From the NCBI GenBank assembly GCA_026398575.1, contig JAPLSP010000767.1, positions 1 through 8,682 on the forward strand: a stretch of 8,682 bases of DNA, read 5' to 3'. The notes under the pieces were generated by a model that worked only from the letters and a program-made list of their open reading frames with translations, was not told the DNA's origin and searched no databases. Made by a program: the position numbers and the translations under genes. The stretch comes from Candidatus Sumerlaeota bacterium. GTDB lineage: Bacteria; Sumerlaeota; Sumerlaeia; JADFCT01. Of this stretch, positions 5,784-8,682 are shown piece by piece (position 1 is the stretch's first letter; every line of letters starts with the position of its first letter).

Positions 5784-7991
5784 TCAGGTGGCGCAGGCGC
5801 AAAGCGTTTCTTTGAAGGTCTGGCGCTCGGCATATTCGGATTTCTTGCCCTTGTTGAATTGGGACACGGGCCGGTGATAGCCCATTACGCGGGTCCAGAC
5901 TTCGCACGTCTGGCCGCACTTCGGGCACGTTGGATGTTCCCCCGCCAGATAGCCGTCCGACGGGCAGATCGAAAACGTGGGCGTGATGGTCAGATAAGGA
6001 ATCCGGTATTTGCCCAGCACACGCCGCACCAATTCCTTGCAAGCCCGGCTCGAGGAGACGCGCTCGCCCAGAAAAACATGGAAGACGGTTCCGCCGGTGT
6101 ATTTGCGCTGCAGCTCGTGCTGCAGATCCAGCGCCTTGAAAGGATCGTCCGTGAAGCGTGCCGGCAGCTGCGTGGAGTTGGTGTAATACGGCGCCTCGGG
6201 CGTGCCGGCTTGCAGAATATCGGGAAAACGTTTCTTGTCTTCGCGCGCCAGGCGGTAGGTGGTGCCTTCGGCGGGGGTGGCTTCCAGATTGTAGAGATGC
6301 TCGGTCTCTTTCTGGAATGAGACGATCATATCGCGGATATGATCCAGGAAATCGCCGGCCATTTTCTGGCCGTATTCGCTCGAGATGTCATGTTCGCCGT
6401 TGGTGAAATTGCGGATCATCTCGTTGACGCCGTTGACGCCGATGGTGGAGAAATGATTCCGCAGCGTTTTCAGGTAGCGCCTGGTGAAGGGGAAGAGGCC
6501 CCGATCCATGTATCCCTGGATGGCTTTGCGCTTGAGCTCCAGGCTGGTCTTGGCCAGCCGCAACAGGTATTCCAGACGGCGATAGAGACCCTCTTTGTCG
6601 CCGCGGAATAAGTACCCGAGGCGAGCGCAATTGATCGTCACCACGCCGACCGAGCCGGTTTGCTCGGCCGAGCCGAAGAGGCCGTTGCCGCGCGTCAGGA
6701 GTTCGCGCACGTCCAGCCGCAGCCGGCAGCACATCGAGCGGATCATCTGCGGCTTCAGGTCGCTGTTGAGGAAGTTCTGGAAATAAGGCAGGCCGTACTT
6801 GGCCGTCATCTCGAAGAGCAGATCGGCGTTGGGGCTGTCCCAATCGAACTCCTTCGTGATGTTGTAAGTGGGAATCGGGAAGGTGAAGACGCGGCCTTTC
6901 GCATCGCCCCTCATCATCACTTCCAGATAGGCGCGATTGATCATGTCCATCTCGCCCTGCAGTTCGCCGTAAGTGAACGGCACGTCCTTGCCGCCAATCC
7001 TTGGGCGAGCGCCGCGCAAATCCTCCGGACAAGTCCAGTCCAGCGTGATATTGGTGAACGGCGTCTGCGTCCCCCAGCGCGACGGCACATTCAGGTTGAA
7101 GATGAACTCCTGGATGTTCTGATAAACGTCCTCGTATGTGAGGTTGTCCAGGCGCACGAACGGCGCCAGGTAGGTGTCGAAAGAGCTGAACGCCTGCGCG
7201 CCGGCCCATTCGTTTTGAAGCGTGCCAAGGAAGTTGACCATCTGCCCGACGGCGCTCGACAGGTGCTTGGGCGGGCCGGCCTCCACTTTGCCTGGAACGC
7301 CGTTGAATCCTTCCTCCAGTAGCAAGCGGAGCGACCATCCGGCGCAATAGCCCGACAGCATGCCCAGGTCGTGGAGATAAAAATCGGCGTTGCGGTGCGC
7401 GTCGCCGATTTCCGCCGGATAAATATGATTCAGCCAGTAGTTGGCGACCATCTTGCCCGACAGGTTCAGGATCATGCCGCCGAGCGAGTAGCCTTGATTG
7501 GCGTTTTCATTGACGCGCCAATCTTCCTGGTCCAGATATTCATTGATGGCGCTTTCCACTTCGACAACGACGCGCTTGTCGGCGCGCGCCTTCGAACGCT
7601 GCTCGCGATAAACGATATACGCGCGCGCCGTTGTCAGATAGCTGGAGTGAATCAGCGTCTTTTCAACCGCGTCCTGAATCTCTTCGATGTTCGGAATGGC
7701 GAGATTGGCTTCGCGCAAAGCCTTGATGACCTTCGCCGTCAGCATGAACGCCTCGTCTTCCGAATACTCGTTGGTGGCTTGCCCCGCGCGCAACAACGCG
7801 GAAAAAATCTTGGTGGGATTCCACGGGACAATCTTGCCGTCGCGTTTGCGGATTTTCTTGATGTTGGCGGCTTGGGCGATTGACGCCGCGCCGGCCACGC
7901 TGTCAGGCGCGGCTAAAGACTCCAAATTAGCGGCTATTTCCGAGGGGCGCATAGGGTCCGGCATGGGCATTGACGTAGATTCGATTGCCAT
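5784..7991 (-). CDS. nrdD: anaerobic (class III) ribonucleoside-triphosphate reductase
   Basis: A 735-residue glycyl-radical enzyme that reduces ribonucleoside triphosphates to deoxy forms without oxygen. Residues about 44-133 form an ATP-cone (IKKIRKRDGKIVPWNPTKIF to YIVYREQRSKAR) for allosteric control of overall activity. The barrel carries HDLGMLSGYCAGW with Cys216, FTFPIPTYN, and SMCCRLRLD with Cys421/Cys422, one of which should be the thiyl-radical residue, plus VVTINCARLGYL. Near the end, Cys676 together with CPKCGQTC (689-696) looks like the zinc site, and TRVMGYHRPV contains the radical-bearing Gly704. The end is ETLCACAT, an unusual Cys-Ala-Cys tail. The ATG at 7991 is chosen because AAGGAGG lies 8 nt upstream; a TTG further upstream at 8012 would place that element inside the gene. 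nrdG follows after 110 nt. The upstream region holds candidate NrdR and DnaA sites. Confidence 0.95.
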   Translation of the reverse strand: MAIESTSMPMPDPMRPSEIAANLESLAAPDSVAGAASIAQAANIKKIRKRDGKIVPWNPTKIFSALLRAGQATNEYSEDEAFMLTAKVIKALREANLAIPNIEEIQDAVEKTLIHSSYLTTARAYIVYREQRSKARADKRVVVEVESAINEYLDQEDWRVNENANQGYSLGGMILNLSGKMVANYWLNHIYPAEIGDAHRNADFYLHDLGMLSGYCAGWSLRLLLEEGFNGVPGKVEAGPPKHLSSAVGQMVNFLGTLQNEWAGAQAFSSFDTYLAPFVRLDNLTYEDVYQNIQEFIFNLNVPSRWGTQTPFTNITLDWTCPEDLRGARPRIGGKDVPFTYGELQGEMDMINRAYLEVMMRGDAKGRVFTFPIPTYNITKEFDWDSPNADLLFEMTAKYGLPYFQNFLNSDLKPQMIRSMCCRLRLDVRELLTRGNGLFGSAEQTGSVGVVTINCARLGYLFRGDKEGLYRRLEYLLRLAKTSLELKRKAIQGYMDRGLFPFTRRYLKTLRNHFSTIGVNGVNEMIRNFTNGEHDISSEYGQKMAGDFLDHIRDMIVSFQKETEHLYNLEATPAEGTTYRLAREDKKRFPDILQAGTPEAPYYTNSTQLPARFTDDPFKALDLQHELQRKYTGGTVFHVFLGERVSSSRACKELVRRVLGKYRIPYLTITPTFSICPSDGYLAGEHPTCPKCGQTCEVWTRVMGYHRPVSQFNKGKKSEYAERQTFKETLCACAT

Positions 7992-7999
7992 AGTGATGC

Positions 8000-8006
8000 C
8001 CTCCTT
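8000..8006 (-). promoter_or_regulatory. ribosome binding site of nrdD
   Basis: The minus strand reads AAGGAGG, a full match to the anti-16S core, 8 nt before the ATG at 7991. Its first base overlaps one arm of a 9-bp inverted repeat, so pairing in the leader could affect access to it. Confidence 0.85.
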
Positions 8007-8069
8007 GAGCAACGGGAACTCGCATCAGCAAGATTTGGAGGTGGGGTGTCAACCTGCGTTGCTCACCCC
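8006..8069 (-). promoter_or_regulatory. structured nrdD leader with two alternative stems
   Basis: In minus-strand RNA two pairings compete. One joins GGGGTG and CACCCC (8069-8064 with 8048-8043) as a 6-bp stem with a 15-nt loop. The other joins TGAGCAACG (8065-8057) with CGTTGCTCA (8014-8006), a perfect 9-bp stem whose last base abuts the Shine-Dalgarno element. The two share bases 8064-8065, so they cannot both form in full. No known riboswitch signature was recognised. The complementarity is seen directly; a regulatory role is inference. Confidence 0.45.
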
Positions 8070-8096
8070 GGATCGTAGCGTCCTATGGTGAACGCT

Positions 8097-8140
8097 AAGG
8101 ATCAAGTGGCAGCGTAAGAAGCTCTGGGTGAAGGATCAAG
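8097..8140. repeat. 10-bp direct repeat in the nrdD leader
   Basis: AAGGATCAAG occurs at 8097-8106 and 8131-8140, 34 bp apart. It may be an operator pair or chance. Confidence 0.5.
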
Positions 8141-8149
8141 AGGAATCTA

Positions 8150-8280
8150 ACAAAGATTTCATCATTTTTTAGCAATTCTAAATTACTTCCATTCAATATT
8201 TTTCAATATAAATGTTTGAAATGTTAGCCAAAAAATTTGGATAAAAATTTCGAAAAAAATGTGGACTGACAGATTTTTGG
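8150..8280. other. AT-rich segment with phased A-tracts
   Basis: This stretch is much more AT-rich than the rest of the window. A-tracts at 8230-8235, 8243-8247 and 8253-8259 are centred about 11-12 bp apart, close to one helical turn, which should bend the DNA. It adjoins the DnaA-box-like cluster and could act as an easily unwound element or an upstream promoter element. Confidence 0.6.
8205..8232 (-). promoter_or_regulatory. weak candidate promoter for nrdD
   Basis: The minus strand has TTTGGC (8232-8227) and TATATT (8210-8205) with a 16-nt gap. The -35 element is poor, and the surrounding AT-rich DNA offers other choices. If used, the nrdD leader would be about 200 nt. Confidence 0.25.
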
Positions 8281-8287
8281 CGACTGC

Positions 8288-8303
8288 ATACAGAATATGG
8301 CGC
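8288..8303. promoter_or_regulatory. possible second, weaker NrdR box
   Basis: ATACAGAATATGGCGC matches about 10 of 16 positions of the ACACWATATATWGTGT-type NrdR consensus. Its centre lies 42 bp from the centre of the stronger palindrome, four helical turns, which fits the usual paired arrangement of these sites. Confidence 0.3.
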
Positions 8304-8312
8304 TTTTGCACA
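8304..8312 (+). promoter_or_regulatory. DnaA-box-like site 1
   Basis: TTTTGCACA fits the relaxed DnaA-box consensus TTWTNCACA at all nine positions. Confidence 0.5.
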
Positions 8313-8329
8313 GCAAACGAACACTTTAA

Positions 8330-8345
8330 CTACAACATATTGTAG
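8330..8345. promoter_or_regulatory. candidate NrdR box upstream of nrdD
   Basis: CTACAACATATTGTAG has perfect 6-bp arms around CATA. Its inner 12 bases, ACAACATATTGT, match 11 of 12 positions of the NrdR-box core ACWATATATWGT. NrdR is the ATP-cone repressor that senses nucleotide status and controls ribonucleotide reductase genes in many bacteria. Location upstream of nrdD supports the call, although the site is about 340 bp from the ATG. Confidence 0.6.
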
Positions 8346-8362
8346 CGCTTTCGCGCAAGCGC
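8345..8362. repeat. GC-rich hairpin abutting the candidate NrdR box
   Basis: GCGCTT and AAGCGC pair around TCGCGC, and the first base is shared with the end of the palindrome at 8330-8345. It is followed by six A residues on the plus strand. Its function is unknown. Confidence 0.5.
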
Positions 8363-8375
8363 AAAAAATACAATC

Positions 8376-8384
8376 TTTTGCACA
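8376..8384 (+). promoter_or_regulatory. DnaA-box-like site 2
   Basis: TTTTGCACA, identical to site 1, and 72 bp further along. The inverted word GCAAAA at 8361-8366 forms a partial partner. Confidence 0.5.
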
Positions 8385-8408
8385 TGATTTCATCAATGCT
8401 CCACAGCT

Positions 8409-8417
8409 TTTTGCACA
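8409..8417 (+). promoter_or_regulatory. DnaA-box-like site 3
   Basis: TTTTGCACA again. Its flank, CAGAGAACG, resembles the flank of site 1, CAGCAAACG, so the repeat between these two is longer than nine bases. Confidence 0.5.
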
Positions 8418-8433
8418 GAGAACGCCAAGGCAT

Positions 8434-8442
8434 TGTGCATAA
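8434..8442 (-). promoter_or_regulatory. DnaA-box-like site 4 (inverted)
   Basis: The minus strand reads TTATGCACA, which differs from the classic TTATCCACA box at one position and fits TTATNCACA fully. It faces sites 1-3. Confidence 0.5.
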
Positions 8443-8570
8443 AATTTTGAAAAATTTGCCGATGAATCCATTCCAGTAGTATCCAAACATGAGCGTCCAT
8501 CGCTTTGCTCTTGACTACGCCCACAGGGAATCATGAGCCTTTCGGAAATTTGTGAGGGACATTGAACACT

Positions 8571-8682
8571 ATGAAAAAGCGCATGAAGATTGGCCATAAT
8601 GTCGCCGCGCTCATGACACCGGCGCCTAATCCTGTATCCGCCGCCGACAATGACTGGCTTCGCGAAACGCAAGGCGCTGTGC
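8571..8682 (+). CDS. start of an unidentified plus-strand gene, cut by the window edge
   Basis: An ATG at 8571 opens a frame that runs to the window end without a stop (37 codons), with GAGGGA 11 nt upstream. The visible protein begins MKKRMKIGHNVAALMTPAPN and goes on to DNDWLRETQGAV. The KIGHNVAAL piece recalls the start of bacterial flagellins (RINHNIAAL), but the following residues do not continue like flagellin, so I assign no function. It is the only plausible plus-strand gene here and is divergent from nrdD, about 580 bp apart. A start at the second ATG (8583) is also possible. Confidence 0.4.
   Translation, partial: MKKRMKIGHNVAALMTPAPNPVSAADNDWLRETQGAV

Noticed and set aside
6660..7322. 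220-codon plus-strand open frame inside nrdD
   Set aside because: It is the antisense shadow of a well-identified gene and has no domain pattern of its own.
7992..8200. Cobalamin riboswitch in the nrdD leader
   Set aside because: The conserved B12-box words are absent, and this switch is linked to class II (B12-dependent) reductases and not to nrdD.
8193..8672. 159-codon open frame on the minus strand upstream of nrdD
   Set aside because: It crosses the AT-rich control region, is rich in Cys, Phe and Asn without any domain pattern, has no clear ribosome binding site, and overlaps the DnaA-like sites and the divergent gene start.

Overview
The window is about 8.7 kb of bacterial DNA. It is moderately GC-rich except for one AT-rich stretch near 8150-8460. 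All substantial genes lie on the minus strand, so they are read from right to left. Only the start of one plus-strand gene appears, at the right edge. The organism is probably Gram-negative and anaerobic or facultative. It makes its own anaerobic (class III) ribonucleotide reductase, exports proteins with ordinary signal peptides, and carries a type II/IV pseudopilin of a style common in Planctomycetes, Sumerlaeota, Hydrogenedentota, Lentisphaerota and their neighbours. The intergenic short tandem repeats fit that picture. The phylum is an inference from style, not a proven assignment.

In transcription order: (1) 7992-8570 is a divergent control region. It holds four DnaA-box-like 9-mers, a 16-bp palindrome resembling an NrdR box, phased A-tracts and AT-rich DNA, followed by a structured leader in front of nrdD. 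(2) nrdD (7991-5784) and nrdG (5673-4867) encode the glycyl-radical class III ribonucleotide reductase and its radical-SAM activase. (3) 4866-4500 holds a palindrome, a four-copy 25-bp tandem array with a palindromic core, a strong terminator-like hairpin and a 9-bp repeat that carries Shine-Dalgarno-like AAGGA words. (4) A secreted polysaccharide-deacetylase-like protein (4499-3375) is followed after 32 nt by a secreted glycosidase-like protein (3342-1229), which is broken by a single -1 frameshift near 2659-2670. (5) 1228-969 holds a 19-bp inverted repeat and a promoter-like sequence, followed by a pseudopilin gene (968-300). (6) 143-247 is an array of fifteen 7-bp units with nothing convincing beyond it.

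Three functional groups are visible. nrdD and nrdG together supply deoxynucleotides without oxygen, and their upstream region suggests control linked to nucleotide status (NrdR) and perhaps to replication initiation (DnaA); the same sites could instead mark a replication origin. The deacetylase-like and glycosidase-like proteins look like an exported carbohydrate-processing pair in one operon. The pseudopilin stands alone with its own apparent promoter. The most unusual items are the DnaA/NrdR-box cluster, the alternative RNA pairings in the nrdD leader, and the three different families of short intergenic repeats.
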